64,000 bases of DNA, from positions 1 through 64,000 of the forward strand of contig NZ_NOYD01000012.1 of the NCBI RefSeq assembly GCF_002258315.1. Direction: 5' to 3'. Position numbers and translations under genes: made by a program. Positions 1-9,137 of this stretch are shown here, one piece after another (the stretch's first letter is position 1; each line of letters starts with the position of its first letter). The DNA comes from Rhodococcus sp. 06-462-5. GTDB taxonomy: Bacteria > Actinomycetota > Actinomycetes > Mycobacteriales > Mycobacteriaceae. The notes under the pieces are model-generated. The model saw only the letters and a program-made list of their open reading frames with translations, searched no databases and was not told where the DNA came from.

Positions 1-46
1 CGTGACGGCCGTCGCGTAGTCACCGGCGTGCACCTCGGGAAGGCCG

Positions 47-1291
47 GTGCCGGAACGGGTTCGGGGTGGCGAGAGCGTCAGCAGATCGGCGACGGCCGTC
101 ACGGCGGCGCTGCTCGATCTCGATCACTCCTACGTTGCCGTACAGGGGCCGCCCGGGACCGGGAAGACGTACACCGCTGCCCGGGTGATCGCCGAATTGG
201 TCGGCGTTCATCACTGGAAGGTCGGCGTGGTGGGCCAGTCGCATCACGTGGTGAACAATCTGCTGGACACCATCGTGGCGGCCGGCGTCGACCCGGGCCG
301 GGTGGGCAAGAAGGCACCGACAGCCCACACAGTCGTGGACCCGGCGGAGTACTCCCGCTTCGTCGGCGAGGCCGAGGACGGCTGCGTCATCGGCGGTACC
401 GCCTGGGACTTCTCCAACCCCGGCCGCATCCCGCCCGAATCGCTCGATCTCCTGGTCATCGATGAGGCCGGGCAGTTCTCGCTGGCCAACACCATCGCCG
501 TCTCGGTCTCCGCACGTAACCTGCTGCTGCTCGGCGACCCGGCGCAGCTGCCGCAGGTCAGCCAGGGCACCCACCCCGAACCCGTCGACGAGTCGGCTCT
601 GGGCTGGATCACCAGCGGTCACCCGACGCTGCCCGCCGACCGTGGATACTTTCTGGCCACGACGTGGCGGATGCATCCCGATCTGTGTGCGCCCGTCTCG
701 ACGCTGTCCTACGAGGGTAAACTCGAGTCCAACAGCACTGTGACGCAAGCGCGTTCGCTGGAGTCGCTCGCACCGGGACTGCACACCGTGTACCTCGACC
801 ACCACGGCAATTCCACCGACTCGGTGGAGGAAGCCGACGAGATCGTCACCCGCGTGCAGAATCTGCTCGGCCTCCAGTGGCGCGACCCGCAGTCCTTCGA
901 GGGCACGCGGCCCATGCACCAGAGCGACTTCCTGGTGGTCGCGGCCTACAACGCGCAGGTAGCCGTCATCGTCGAACGACTCGCGGCCGCCGGACTCGAC
1001 GAGGTCGCGGTGGGCACCGTGGACAAGTTCCAGGGACGCCAGGCACCGGTGGTACTGATCTCGATGGCCGCGTCGGCGATCGAGGACGTTCCGCGAGGCA
1101 TGGGATTCCTGTTGTCCCGCAACAGACTCAACGTCGCCGTCTCGCGTGGCCAATGGGCCGCGATACTGGTCCGATCGCGGGCACTGACCCGGTACCTGCC
1201 GTCGACCCCCGTCGGACTGCTCACCCTCGGAACGTTCATGAGCCTGTGCGAGAACGGGATTCAGCCGAACGCCATACCCTCACCACGGTAA
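47..1291 (+). CDS. Superfamily I (Upf1-like) helicase/AAA ATPase, C-terminal part
   Basis: This is a 414-residue reading with a complete C-terminal SF1 helicase core. It shows Walker A GPPGTGKT (about residues 35-42), motif II DEAGQF, motif III GDPAQLPQ, a TTWRMHP block, motif V VGTVDKFQGRQ and motif VI NRLNVAVSRG. In actinobacteria this core normally ends a protein of over 1000 residues carrying a RecB-like nuclease region (TM0106-like; Rv1251c is the likely relative). Here the same frame has a TAG at 17-19, and GTG 47 is the first start after it, so the N-terminal part is absent from this frame. The cause could be a truncated gene, a frameshift, or an assembly error near the edge. The 3' end overlaps the convergent deaminase by 31 bp. 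ATPase and helicase activity is inferred from motifs. Confidence 0.8.
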   Translation: MPERVRGGESVSRSATAVTAALLDLDHSYVAVQGPPGTGKTYTAARVIAELVGVHHWKVGVVGQSHHVVNNLLDTIVAAGVDPGRVGKKAPTAHTVVDPAEYSRFVGEAEDGCVIGGTAWDFSNPGRIPPESLDLLVIDEAGQFSLANTIAVSVSARNLLLLGDPAQLPQVSQGTHPEPVDESALGWITSGHPTLPADRGYFLATTWRMHPDLCAPVSTLSYEGKLESNSTVTQARSLESLAPGLHTVYLDHHGNSTDSVEEADEIVTRVQNLLGLQWRDPQSFEGTRPMHQSDFLVVAAYNAQVAVIVERLAAAGLDEVAVGTVDKFQGRQAPVVLISMAASAIEDVPRGMGFLLSRNRLNVAVSRGQWAAILVRSRALTRYLPSTPVGLLTLGTFMSLCENGIQPNAIPSPR

Positions 1292-2475
1292 GTGGGGACC
1301 GCCTGGACGGACCCGTCGGCGTGCACGAGATGCAGGGTGTCGAATCGCTCGCACAACTCGCCCGCCTTCGCATGCCGGAACCAGACGCGATCACCGATCC
1401 GGATCTCCTCTGCTCCGCTCACCGGAGTCTGCACCTCGCCGGCACCCTCGTTGCGCAGCAACTTCAACCCGGACGTGACGACTCCCCTGGCCTTCCTCGA
1501 CCACGCCACCGGCCGCGGGGACCTCGACGCCGACGCCGGACCCGACGCGATGTAACCACCACCGAACAGCGTCGCGATCCGAGGCGTCGGCTTGCGCACC
1601 GTGGGTAGCGCGAAGAACAGCGAAGGCTCGGCCGAGAATGCGCGATACCGATCGAAGAGCGTCGGCGCGAACAAGCCCGATCCCGCGGTCACCTCGGTGA
1701 CGACCGGATCGGCCGCCGAGAAGTCGATCGACCCGGTACCGCCACTGTTGACGATCTCGATCCGACCGACTGCCGCGGTCACGGCCTCGACGACCGCCGT
1801 TCTGCGCGTGGAGATCTCACGGGACGAGAGCGACTTCATCCATTCCACCGCCCGATTGGAATCGGGCACACCGGCGATCTGCGCCTCGTAGAACATCAGA
1901 CCGACCACCCGGAACCCACGCGCCTGCGCCGCCCGAGCGAAGGCGGCGACCTGCTCGGGTTCGCGCAGCGGCGAACGTCGGACACCGATGTGCAGCGGCC
2001 CGATTCGCAGCGAGGCATCGACGTCGATACAGATACGTGGCTTGAGAAGATCGCTGTCGGTGGCGTCGCGCACGATGTCGAGCTGTGCGACGTCGTCGAC
2101 CATCAACGTGATTCGTCCGGACAGAACACGATCGTTGACGACCTCGGCGAGGGCGGTGCGATCGACCGACGGGTACCCCATCAGGATGTCCTCCACCCCG
2201 TGGCGTGCCAACCAGATCGCCTCACGCAGCGAGTAGGCCATGACCCCGCTCACGCCGTCGGCAGCGAGCACCCGCTCCAGTACGGCCCGGCACCGAACCG
2301 ACTTGCTCGCGATCCTGATCGGCACCGAATCCGCCCGTGCTCGCAGCGCCGCAGCATTGGCATCGAGGGCAGCGGAATCGACTGCGGCCAAAGGTGATTC
2401 GAGCCCCTCGGTAGCAGCGGCGATACGGGACAGTGGTGTCGTGTCGGTGGTTGCGACACCGGCGATCGAACTCAT
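1261..2475 (-). CDS. PLP-dependent amino acid deaminase/aldolase (alanine racemase-fold, D-threonine aldolase-like)
   Basis: The protein has 404 residues. It shows the N-terminal alanine racemase-type barrel: RIASKSVRC places the probable Schiff-base lysine at K58, followed by the GVMAYSLREA and DILMGYP blocks. The C-terminal part, including IGDRVWFRHAKAGELCERF, resembles the metal/PLP domain of D-threonine aldolase and D-serine dehydratase-like proteins. The expected chemistry is cleavage or deamination of a beta-hydroxy D-amino acid in the cytoplasm; the substrate cannot be read from sequence. It lies 89 bp downstream of a co-directional TetR gene, which may control it. Its end overlaps the helicase gene on the other strand. 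Confidence 0.8.
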   Translation of the reverse strand: MSSIAGVATTDTTPLSRIAAATEGLESPLAAVDSAALDANAAALRARADSVPIRIASKSVRCRAVLERVLAADGVSGVMAYSLREAIWLARHGVEDILMGYPSVDRTALAEVVNDRVLSGRITLMVDDVAQLDIVRDATDSDLLKPRICIDVDASLRIGPLHIGVRRSPLREPEQVAAFARAAQARGFRVVGLMFYEAQIAGVPDSNRAVEWMKSLSSREISTRRTAVVEAVTAAVGRIEIVNSGGTGSIDFSAADPVVTEVTAGSGLFAPTLFDRYRAFSAEPSLFFALPTVRKPTPRIATLFGGGYIASGPASASRSPRPVAWSRKARGVVTSGLKLLRNEGAGEVQTPVSGAEEIRIGDRVWFRHAKAGELCERFDTLHLVHADGSVQAVPTYRGEGMAFG

Positions 2476-2564
2476 GCGGCGTATTCCTTCGTCGTCGTTG
2501 CCAGGCCTACACAGTCAAACACTCCGTAGCCCAGAAGTCCCAGCGAGCATCGGCCACGCCGTTC

Positions 2565-3206
2565 TCAGCAGTCCATGGCCTTGCCCGCGATCAACCCCGA
2601 CAGGTCGTCGATCTGCGCCAACACCTCGAGATCGTCGCCGTCGACCAACCACCGCAGCACCAGCCCGTCGAGGGTGGCCATTCCGAAACGCGCGATCGAC
2701 GCCACCGGCTCGAGCCATCGCGTCCCGGTGTGAGCGGAACACTTCTCGAAGAACAACCGGGCCTCGGAGTCGCGGATTCGATACTGCCCACTGGCGATCT
2801 CGGCGGCCGACGCGGACCCGAGCGCGCGATGACGCAGCAGATAGGTCTTGATCTCGTAGGCGAGCAACTGCCGATCCGGCGACTTCTCGATCAGCAACCA
2901 CACCGCGCTCAGACCGCCGTGCACCAGCTCCCGCAGACCACGGACGCCCGGAAGTTCGCGCGTGCCCACGGCACTGTCCAGCGCGGCGTGCAGAATCTCG
3001 GTGACGTCGACGATGAGGTGCTCGCCCATCGCGATCACCAGATCCTGCTTGGTTTCGAAGTGGTACTGCACGATGCCCTTGGTGACGTCCGCATGGTCCG
3101 AGAGCGCACGCACGGTCAGGGACTCGATGCCCACCCGCTCGGCGACATCGATCGCCGACTGCACCAGTTGTGCGCGTCGCACATCAGCGGGCAGCCTCGA
3201 TTGCAT
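2565..3206 (-). CDS. TetR/AcrR-family transcriptional regulator
   Basis: The protein has 213 residues. A typical TetR N-terminal helix-turn-helix is visible (LVQSAIDVAERVGIE, then LTVRALSDHADVTKGIVQYHF, then ETKQDLV). The alpha-helical C-terminal half is divergent, as expected for a ligand-binding dimerisation domain. The gene is transcribed toward the amino-acid deaminase/aldolase (89-bp gap) and divergently from the FAD-dependent lactone oxidase, so either could be a target. I found no clear palindromic operator in the 88-bp divergent gap. The ligand is unknown. Confidence 0.88.
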   Translation of the reverse strand: MQSRLPADVRRAQLVQSAIDVAERVGIESLTVRALSDHADVTKGIVQYHFETKQDLVIAMGEHLIVDVTEILHAALDSAVGTRELPGVRGLRELVHGGLSAVWLLIEKSPDRQLLAYEIKTYLLRHRALGSASAAEIASGQYRIRDSEARLFFEKCSAHTGTRWLEPVASIARFGMATLDGLVLRWLVDGDDLEVLAQIDDLSGLIAGKAMDC

Positions 3207-3294
3207 GACCCGATCCTAGGGCGCAGCCGAGTTCTGTGCCTCGGATTGCCCCACGGGGAACGCCCCTGGGTTGCAGGAGTGCGATAGTGATTCG

Positions 3295-4608
3295 ATGGTC
3301 GAGCGGTCGTGGCGGAACTGGGCAGGCAATCAACATGCATTTCCGGCGCGTCGCGCCGAGCCCACGTCGGTGGAGGAGTTGCGCGTCGTGCTGGCCGGTG
3401 CCGTCGACCTCTCTCGGTCGGTGCGGTGCGTCGGGGCCGGACACTCGTTCACCCCGATCGCGGTGACCGACGGCGTCCAGATCGGCCTGGATTCGCTGCG
3501 TGGCATCGAAGCGGTTGTCCGCGACGACGACGGATCCGCCCGAGTGACAGTGCTCGCAGGCACCCGGCTGCGCGAGCTGACTTCGCGGTTGTGGGACCTC
3601 GGCCTGGCCATGACCAACCTCGGCGACATCGACGAACAGTCCGTCGCCGGAGCCATCTCCACGGGTACCCACGGAACGGGGGGACGCTTCGGCGGCATCG
3701 CCACCCAGGTGTGCGCAGTGGAACTGATGACCGCGGACGGCCAACTCGTGCAGAGCTCTCGCGAGGAGAACACGGAACTGTTCGACGCGGCCCGCGTCGG
3801 GCTCGGTGCACTCGGCGTCATCACCCGAGTCACGCTCGAGTGCGTACCCAGGTTCGCCCTGCGCGCCGTCGAGGAGCCGTCGACGCTGCGGGCAACGCTC
3901 GACGAACTCGATGAGACCGTCGCAGGCGTCGACCACTTCGAGTTCTACTGGTTTCCGCACACAGACCGGGTGCTGACCAAACGCAACACTCGGCTACCCG
4001 GCGACGCGGTCTCGAAGCCGCTGGGAAAGGTGCGCTCGTACATCGACGACGAGCTGCTGTCCAACACGGTCTTCGAGGGCCTCAACCGTGTGGTGACGAG
4101 AATGCCGGCGCTGATTCCCCGGGTCAACGCGGTCTCGGCCCGAGCGTTGTCGGCTCGCGAATACACCGATCGCTCGTACCGGGTGTTCGCATCCTCCCGC
4201 ACCGTCCGATTCGTCGAGATGGAATACGCGGTGCCGGTCGCCCAGATCGGCTGGGTGCTGCGCGAGGTGGATCGCTGGCTCGAGCGGTCGTCGATGTCCA
4301 TCGCATTCCCCGTCGAAGTGCGTTTCGCCGCGGCCGACGACATCTGGCTCTCCACCGCGTACGGACGCCCGACGGCCTACATCGCTGTGCACCAGTACCA
4401 CCGCCGCGATCACCGCGAGTACTTCGACGCCGTCGAAGCCATCTGCCGCAGCGTCGGTGGCAGGCCGCACTGGGGCAAACTGCACTCCCTCGGTAGCGAG
4501 GAGCTGCGCGATTGCTACGAACACTTCGACGATTTCCTGCGTGTTCGGGATTCGATGGACCCGAAGAAGTTGTTCGGCAGCGAGTACCTCGAGCGTCTGC
4601 TGTCGTGA
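3295..4608 (+). CDS. FAD-linked D-arabinono-/L-gulono-1,4-lactone oxidase-like protein
   Basis: The protein has 437 residues and belongs to the VAO-type flavoprotein family. The N-terminal FAD-binding domain contains VGAGHSFTP (the histidine region that can bind flavin covalently) and the TNLGDIDEQSVAGAISTGTHG block. The C-terminal half is an ALO-type cap ending in the diagnostic HWGK motif (GGRPHWGKLHSL). The family oxidises aldonolactones toward ascorbate or its analogues; Rv1771 is a mycobacterial relative. I chose ATG 3295, which follows a GATAGT box by 6 bases and so may be leaderless. A TTG at 3271 would add eight residues not expected in the family. A hairpin overlapping the stop codon ends the unit. 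Confidence 0.85.
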   Translation: MVERSWRNWAGNQHAFPARRAEPTSVEELRVVLAGAVDLSRSVRCVGAGHSFTPIAVTDGVQIGLDSLRGIEAVVRDDDGSARVTVLAGTRLRELTSRLWDLGLAMTNLGDIDEQSVAGAISTGTHGTGGRFGGIATQVCAVELMTADGQLVQSSREENTELFDAARVGLGALGVITRVTLECVPRFALRAVEEPSTLRATLDELDETVAGVDHFEFYWFPHTDRVLTKRNTRLPGDAVSKPLGKVRSYIDDELLSNTVFEGLNRVVTRMPALIPRVNAVSARALSAREYTDRSYRVFASSRTVRFVEMEYAVPVAQIGWVLREVDRWLERSSMSIAFPVEVRFAAADDIWLSTAYGRPTAYIAVHQYHRRDHREYFDAVEAICRSVGGRPHWGKLHSLGSEELRDCYEHFDDFLRVRDSMDPKKLFGSEYLERLLS

Positions 4609-4643
4609 GCGGTAACTCGTAGCAGGCTACGAACTACCGCTCA
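4606..4643 (+). terminator. Stem-loop overlapping the stop codon of the lactone oxidase
   Basis: The inverted repeat begins with the TGA stop itself. Arms 4606-4622 and 4627-4643 pair over 15 of 17 positions (9 bp, a 2x2 mismatch, then 6 bp) around a CAGG loop. There is no U-tract, as is common for actinobacterial hairpin terminators. Confidence 0.7.
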
Positions 4644-4656
4644 CCACCGATTCGCT

Positions 4657-4662
4657 TACATT
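4657..4662 (+). promoter_or_regulatory. -10 box (TACATT) of a leaderless transcript
   Basis: TACATT fits TANNNT and ends 7 bases before GTG 4670, with no usable ribosome binding site between. This is the geometry expected when transcription starts at the first base of the start codon. No convincing -35 element was seen. Confidence 0.5.
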
Positions 4663-4669
4663 GGAGCGA

Positions 4670-6157
4670 GTGAGTACAGGAAAACGCGCGCTGTCCGGCA
4701 TCATCGCCGCCGGAGTCGTCCTCGGTGTCGGTGAATTGATCGCCGTGCCCATCGGACCCAACTCGTCACCACTGACCGCCGTCGGGTCCTCGGCCGTCGA
4801 CCACAGTCCTGCCCCGATCCGCGAATGGGCCATCGACACGTTCGGCACCTCCGACAAGCTCGCCCTGTTCGTCGGTATGGCGGTGGTCATCGGCGCGATC
4901 GCCGCGGCGGCAGGAATCGCCCGCAAGCCGATCGGTGCGGTCGTGTTCGCCGCACTGGGCGTAGTGGGCGTACTCGCGGCAGTGACTCGACCCGACGCGA
5001 CGGCCTTCTACGCGGTACCGACCATCGGCGGCGTTGCCGTGGGCATCGTCGTGCTGCACGCCCTCATCGGTGCCGCCGCGCCTGCGACCGAGGGCATGAA
5101 CCGACGCAGCTTCCTCGCCCTCGCCGCCGGTGCCGCGGTACTCGGCGTCGTTGCCGGAACAGCCGGCCGAATGCTCACCTCGGCCCGAGCAGTCACCGCG
5201 GATCGACTCGGCTTCATGCTGCCCACACCGACCCCGCAACCCCCGATACCGGCCGGAGCGGACCTGAAGATCGACGGCCTCGCGTCGTACATCACCCCGA
5301 ACGACGACTTCTACCGCATCGACACCGCACTGGTCGTGCCCCGGGTGGCGTCGGATACATGGTCGTTGCGGATCCACGGCATGGTGGACCGCGAGATCGA
5401 GCTGACGTTCGCCGACCTCGCCGGACGCCAGGCAGTGGAGAAAACGGTCACCCTGACCTGCGTGTCCAATATCATCGGCGGCGACCTCGTCGGCAACGCG
5501 ACGTGGATCGGCTACCCGCTCAAGGACATTCTCGAAGAAGCAGGCATCTCCCCCGACGCCGACATGGCGCTGTCGTCGAGCAGCGATGCCTTCACCGCGG
5601 GCACTCCCCTCGGGGTTCTGCTCGACGGCCGCGATGCCTTGCTGGCCGTCGGAATGAACGGCGCACCGCTGCCCGTCGAACACGGCTACCCGGCGCGGCT
5701 CGTCGTTCCGGGCCTGTACGGATACGTCTCGGCGACCAAGTGGGTCACCGACATCGAGATCACCCGATTCGACCGCGCGACGGCATACTGGACCGACCGC
5801 GGCTGGGGCGCACTCGGACCGATCAAGACGGCCTCGCGAATCGACACTCCACGATCGGGCAGTTCCGTGCCCGCCGGCCGGACCGTGATCGCCGGCGTCG
5901 CCTGGGACCAGCACACCGGCATCGACGCCGTGGAAGTGCAAGTGGACGAGGGCAACTGGGTGCCGGCCACACTGTCCGAGGAGTACTCCAAGGACACCTG
6001 GCGGCAATGGACCGTCGAACTGGACCTACCCTCGGGCCAACACGCGATCCGAGCCCGCGCCACCAACTCGGCCGGTGAGCTGCAGACCAACCAGACCGCC
6101 GACACCGTTCCCGATGGTGCCACCGGCTACCCGCGGATCTCGGTGACGGCGAACTGA
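4670..6157 (+). CDS. Membrane-anchored molybdopterin-dependent oxidoreductase (sulfite oxidase fold)
   Basis: The protein has 495 residues. The first 170 contain about four hydrophobic segments and a second Tat-like NRRSFLALAAG stretch before the last one, so the catalytic part should face outside. The catalytic domain shows the molybdenum-ligating cysteine in TLTCVSN, the GNATWIGYPLKDIL block and the LVVPGLYGYVSATKWV block of the SUOX family. A C-terminal Mo-co dimerisation-like domain follows (VQVDEGNWVPA). It is close to the membrane-bound YedY/SorT-like group of actinobacteria; the electron acceptor is unknown. Start GTG 4670 was chosen for its leaderless spacing. The stop lies one base from the stop of the convergent deaminase. 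Confidence 0.87.
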   Translation: MSTGKRALSGIIAAGVVLGVGELIAVPIGPNSSPLTAVGSSAVDHSPAPIREWAIDTFGTSDKLALFVGMAVVIGAIAAAAGIARKPIGAVVFAALGVVGVLAAVTRPDATAFYAVPTIGGVAVGIVVLHALIGAAAPATEGMNRRSFLALAAGAAVLGVVAGTAGRMLTSARAVTADRLGFMLPTPTPQPPIPAGADLKIDGLASYITPNDDFYRIDTALVVPRVASDTWSLRIHGMVDREIELTFADLAGRQAVEKTVTLTCVSNIIGGDLVGNATWIGYPLKDILEEAGISPDADMALSSSSDAFTAGTPLGVLLDGRDALLAVGMNGAPLPVEHGYPARLVVPGLYGYVSATKWVTDIEITRFDRATAYWTDRGWGALGPIKTASRIDTPRSGSSVPAGRTVIAGVAWDQHTGIDAVEVQVDEGNWVPATLSEEYSKDTWRQWTVELDLPSGQHAIRARATNSAGELQTNQTADTVPDGATGYPRISVTAN

Positions 6158-6158
6158 T

Positions 6159-7100
6159 CTAGACAGTCACGAAGCTCGCGCGAATCGAGTTCTCGGCCAA
6201 CTGCTTTCGCTCGGCCGCGGTGAGGCCCATTCCCGCTTCGAGGGCAGAGAAGTTGTCGTCGACGTAGCCGCCGAAGTAGGCGGGATCGTCGGAATTGATC
6301 GACACCGACAGGCCCCGCTCGAGCATCTGCCGCAGCGGTAGCTGCTCGACGGTGTCGATCACCTTGAGCCGAACGTTGGACAGCGGGCAGACGGTGAGCG
6401 GAATCTGTTCCTCGACAAGTCGATTCACCAGTGCCTCGTCTTCGAGGCATCGCACACCGTGGTCGATGCGCTCGACCTTCAGCAGATCCAGTGCCTGCCA
6501 GATGTAGTCGGGCGGGCCCTCCTCACCGGCATGGGCGACGACATGCAAACCCTCGGCGCGCGCCTTGGCGAACACGTCCACGAACAGCGACGGCGGATAG
6601 CCAACCTCGGCGGAATCGAGACCGAGACCGATGATCGGGGCCTGCATGGCCAACAGATCGTCGAGCAGTTGATTGGCGTGCAGCACCGGCTTGTCCCGCA
6701 GGATCGACGCGATCAGCCCACTCGTGACGCCGAACTCGCGCTCGCTGGTAGCGCACGCGTCGGCCAATCCGTCGACGACGGCCGCGAGGGGCACACCGCG
6801 CTCGGTGTGCGCCTGCGGATCGAAGAAGATCTCCGCGTGCGTCACCCCGGCCTGCGCCGTGCGGCGGAAGTAGGCCCGGGCGAGATCCGCGAAATCCTCG
6901 GCAGTGCGCAGCACGGCCATGTTGGCGTAGTACAGATCCAGGAACGACTGCAGGTCGGTGAACTCGTACTTCGCCCGCAATTCGTCGATGTCGTTGTACG
7001 GCAACGACAATCCGTTGCGCTCGGCGAGCTCGAATATCAGCGGAGGTTCGAGTGACCCCTCGATGTGCAGGTGCAGTTCGGCCAGCTGATCAGTACTCAC
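6159..7100 (-). CDS. Adenine/adenosine deaminase family protein
   Basis: The protein has 313 residues and is a complete metal-dependent purine deaminase. Zinc ligands lie in ELHLHIEGS (H10, H12), VVAHAGEE (catalytic and ligand His/Glu) and SINSDDPAYFGG (ligand Asp). The HLHIEGSLEP opening and LPYNDIDEL insertion look more like adenine deaminase (EC 3.5.4.2) than nucleoside-specific adenosine deaminase, so purine base salvage is favoured. It is preceded 10 bp upstream by the crotonase gene on the same strand, so the two may be co-transcribed. The 3' end abuts the molybdopterin enzyme in convergent orientation with a single base between stop codons. Confidence 0.88.
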   Translation of the reverse strand: MSTDQLAELHLHIEGSLEPPLIFELAERNGLSLPYNDIDELRAKYEFTDLQSFLDLYYANMAVLRTAEDFADLARAYFRRTAQAGVTHAEIFFDPQAHTERGVPLAAVVDGLADACATSEREFGVTSGLIASILRDKPVLHANQLLDDLLAMQAPIIGLGLDSAEVGYPPSLFVDVFAKARAEGLHVVAHAGEEGPPDYIWQALDLLKVERIDHGVRCLEDEALVNRLVEEQIPLTVCPLSNVRLKVIDTVEQLPLRQMLERGLSVSINSDDPAYFGGYVDDNFSALEAGMGLTAAERKQLAENSIRASFVTV

Positions 7101-7110
7101 TCACCTGATG

Positions 7111-7902
7111 CTACTTGCCCGTGTACGTCGCCTTCCCCGGGCCGACCTCGAGGAAGCTCTTCACCGCACCCCGCAGATCCTCTGTTTCGAACAGTGCGCC
7201 GGAGACCTCCGAGGTGATCTCGTCCGCATGGGCCACACCGCCCGAACGCCACGCTGCCACAATCTGTTTCGTTGCCGCATGCGCGACGGTGGGGCCGTCG
7301 GCCAGTCGGTGCGTCAGTGCGAGCGCCGCGGCGTCGACGTCGTCATGAATCTGATTGACCACGCCCCACTCCTTCAGCGTCTGCGCGTCGTACAGGTCAC
7401 CGGTCATGACGAGCTCGCGAGCCCGACCCGAACCGGCCCGCTCGGCGAGGCGCTGCGGGCCACCCATCGACGGAGTCAACCCGACGACCGTCTCGACCAG
7501 ACCGAACTTGGCCTTGGGACCGGCGAGAATGATGTCGCACGCCAGCGAGATCTCGAACGCCGCCGTGAGCGTCAAGCCGTGCGCGGCATAGATCACCGGG
7601 CAGGGCAGCGCCTCGAGCGGATGAGCGATCTGCGCGAACAGACCACGCCACAGATCCGCCCCCTGCGCGGCGGACAGGCCCTCGAAGACATGCACGTCGA
7701 CGCCGGCGGAGTTCACCTTGCCCTCGGCGCGCAGCAACACCGCCCGCGGAGGTCGCGCGACGAGATCGGCGACATCGGCGGCCACCGCGTCGAACATGGC
7801 CTGATCGAACAGGTTGAGCGGGCCGTGATCGAAGGTGAGGACGGCGACCTCGGCGCCTGCCGCGGTGGTGGATCGAACGAGCGAAGTGGGTGCGTCAGCC
7901 AT
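7111..7902 (-). CDS. Enoyl-CoA hydratase/isomerase (crotonase) family protein
   Basis: The protein has 263 residues. The crotonase fold is recognisable from VLLRAEGKVNSAGVDVHVF, the oxyanion-hole region PVIYAAHGLTLTAAFEISLACD, and KFGLVETVVGLTPSMGGPQRLAERAG. The usual second catalytic glutamate is not obvious, so dehydratase, isomerase or hydrolase chemistry is possible. I chose ATG 7902 (MADAPTSL); ATG 7911 is also possible, and neither has a strong ribosome binding site. It is divergent from an acyl-CoA dehydrogenase 89 bp away, suggesting a shared fatty-acid or branched acyl-CoA degradation role. It leads into the purine deaminase on the same strand. Confidence 0.85.
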   Translation of the reverse strand: MADAPTSLVRSTTAAGAEVAVLTFDHGPLNLFDQAMFDAVAADVADLVARPPRAVLLRAEGKVNSAGVDVHVFEGLSAAQGADLWRGLFAQIAHPLEALPCPVIYAAHGLTLTAAFEISLACDIILAGPKAKFGLVETVVGLTPSMGGPQRLAERAGSGRARELVMTGDLYDAQTLKEWGVVNQIHDDVDAAALALTHRLADGPTVAHAATKQIVAAWRSGGVAHADEITSEVSGALFETEDLRGAVKSFLEVGPGKATYTGK

Positions 7903-7991
7903 GGTTCGCATAGTGCCACACCCGTCTCGGGCGGTTGTTACCAACGAGTATTGTGCGCAGGTAACTCACCGTTACCGAGAGGAACAGATAG

Positions 7992-9137
7992 ATGAAGCGC
8001 AGCCTGTTCGAGGCCGATCACGAGGACTTCCGTGCGTCGGTACGCGAGTTCGTCACCCGTACCATCACCCCGGTCGAGGAGAAGCTCGTCGAACAGCGGT
8101 ACATCGACCGCGAGATCTGGCTCGAAGCAGGTCGCAACGGCTTCCTGGGACTCGAAGTGCCCGAGGAATACGGCGGCAGCGGAGCCGAGGACTACCGATT
8201 CAACGCCGTCCTCGCCGAGGAACTCGCCCGCTCGAGCGCCGCGGTGGCGTCGTGCTTCGGTATTCACGTCGACATCGTCGCGCCCTACCTGGTCAAGCTC
8301 ACCACCGAGGAGCAGAAGAAGCGCTGGCTGCCCGGCTTCTGCAGCGGCGAGATCCTCACCGCCATCGCAATGACCGAGCCGTCCGGCGGCTCCGACCTCG
8401 CCGCGCTGAAGACCACCGCCGTCAAGGACGGCGACGACTTCATCATCAACGGCTCGAAGACGTTCATCACCAACGGCAACTCCGCCGACCTCGTCATCGT
8501 CGCCACCCGCACGACGCCGGAGAAGAAGGCCAAGGGCATCACGCTCTTCGCCGTCGAGAACGGCACCGAAGGATTCTCCCGCGGCCGCAAGCTGGACAAG
8601 GTCGGCCAGCCCGAATCCGACACGGCCGAGCTGTTCTTCGAGAACGTGCGCGTCCCGAGCTCGAACATGATCGGCGAATTCGACGGCGGCTTTATCCACA
8701 TGATGCAGCTGCTCCCGCAGGAACGCATCAGCTGCTCGGTGGCCAACCTCGGACACGTCCGCCCGATCCTCGAGGAGACACTGCAATACGCCAAGGACCG
8801 CAAGGCATTCGGTCAGCAGATCGGCTCACTGCAGTGGAACAAGTTCCTGCTCGCCGAGCTCGTCACCAAACTCGATGTGGCACAGGCGTACATCGACAAC
8901 TGCATCGCCGCGCACGGGATCGGTGAACTGACGGCCATCGACGCCGCCAAGGCCAAATGGTGGAGCTCGCAGGTGCAGAACGAAATCCTCGACCACTGCG
9001 TCCAGCTGCACGGCGGCTACGGATTCATGAACGAATACCGCGCCGCTCGGGCATGGAAAGACGCTCGCGTGACCAAGATCTGGGCCGGATCGAACGAAAT
9101 CATGAAGGAACTGATCGGCCGCGATCTGGGCCTGTAG
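7992..9137 (+). CDS. Acyl-CoA dehydrogenase (FadE type)
   Basis: The protein has 381 residues, the usual length. The family signatures are complete: AMTEPSGGSDLAAL (flavin and substrate contact), FIINGSKTFITNG, the C-terminal QLHGGYGFMNEY, and IWAGSNEIMKELIGRDLGL carrying the catalytic-glutamate region. It oxidises an acyl-CoA to the trans-2-enoyl-CoA with FAD, feeding electrons to ETF. The start is supported by GAGAGGAAC 7-10 bases upstream of ATG 7992. It is divergent from the crotonase. The stop codon is the first three bases of repeat R1-A. Confidence 0.93.
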   Translation: MKRSLFEADHEDFRASVREFVTRTITPVEEKLVEQRYIDREIWLEAGRNGFLGLEVPEEYGGSGAEDYRFNAVLAEELARSSAAVASCFGIHVDIVAPYLVKLTTEEQKKRWLPGFCSGEILTAIAMTEPSGGSDLAALKTTAVKDGDDFIINGSKTFITNGNSADLVIVATRTTPEKKAKGITLFAVENGTEGFSRGRKLDKVGQPESDTAELFFENVRVPSSNMIGEFDGGFIHMMQLLPQERISCSVANLGHVRPILEETLQYAKDRKAFGQQIGSLQWNKFLLAELVTKLDVAQAYIDNCIAAHGIGELTAIDAAKAKWWSSQVQNEILDHCVQLHGGYGFMNEYRAARAWKDARVTKIWAGSNEIMKELIGRDLGL

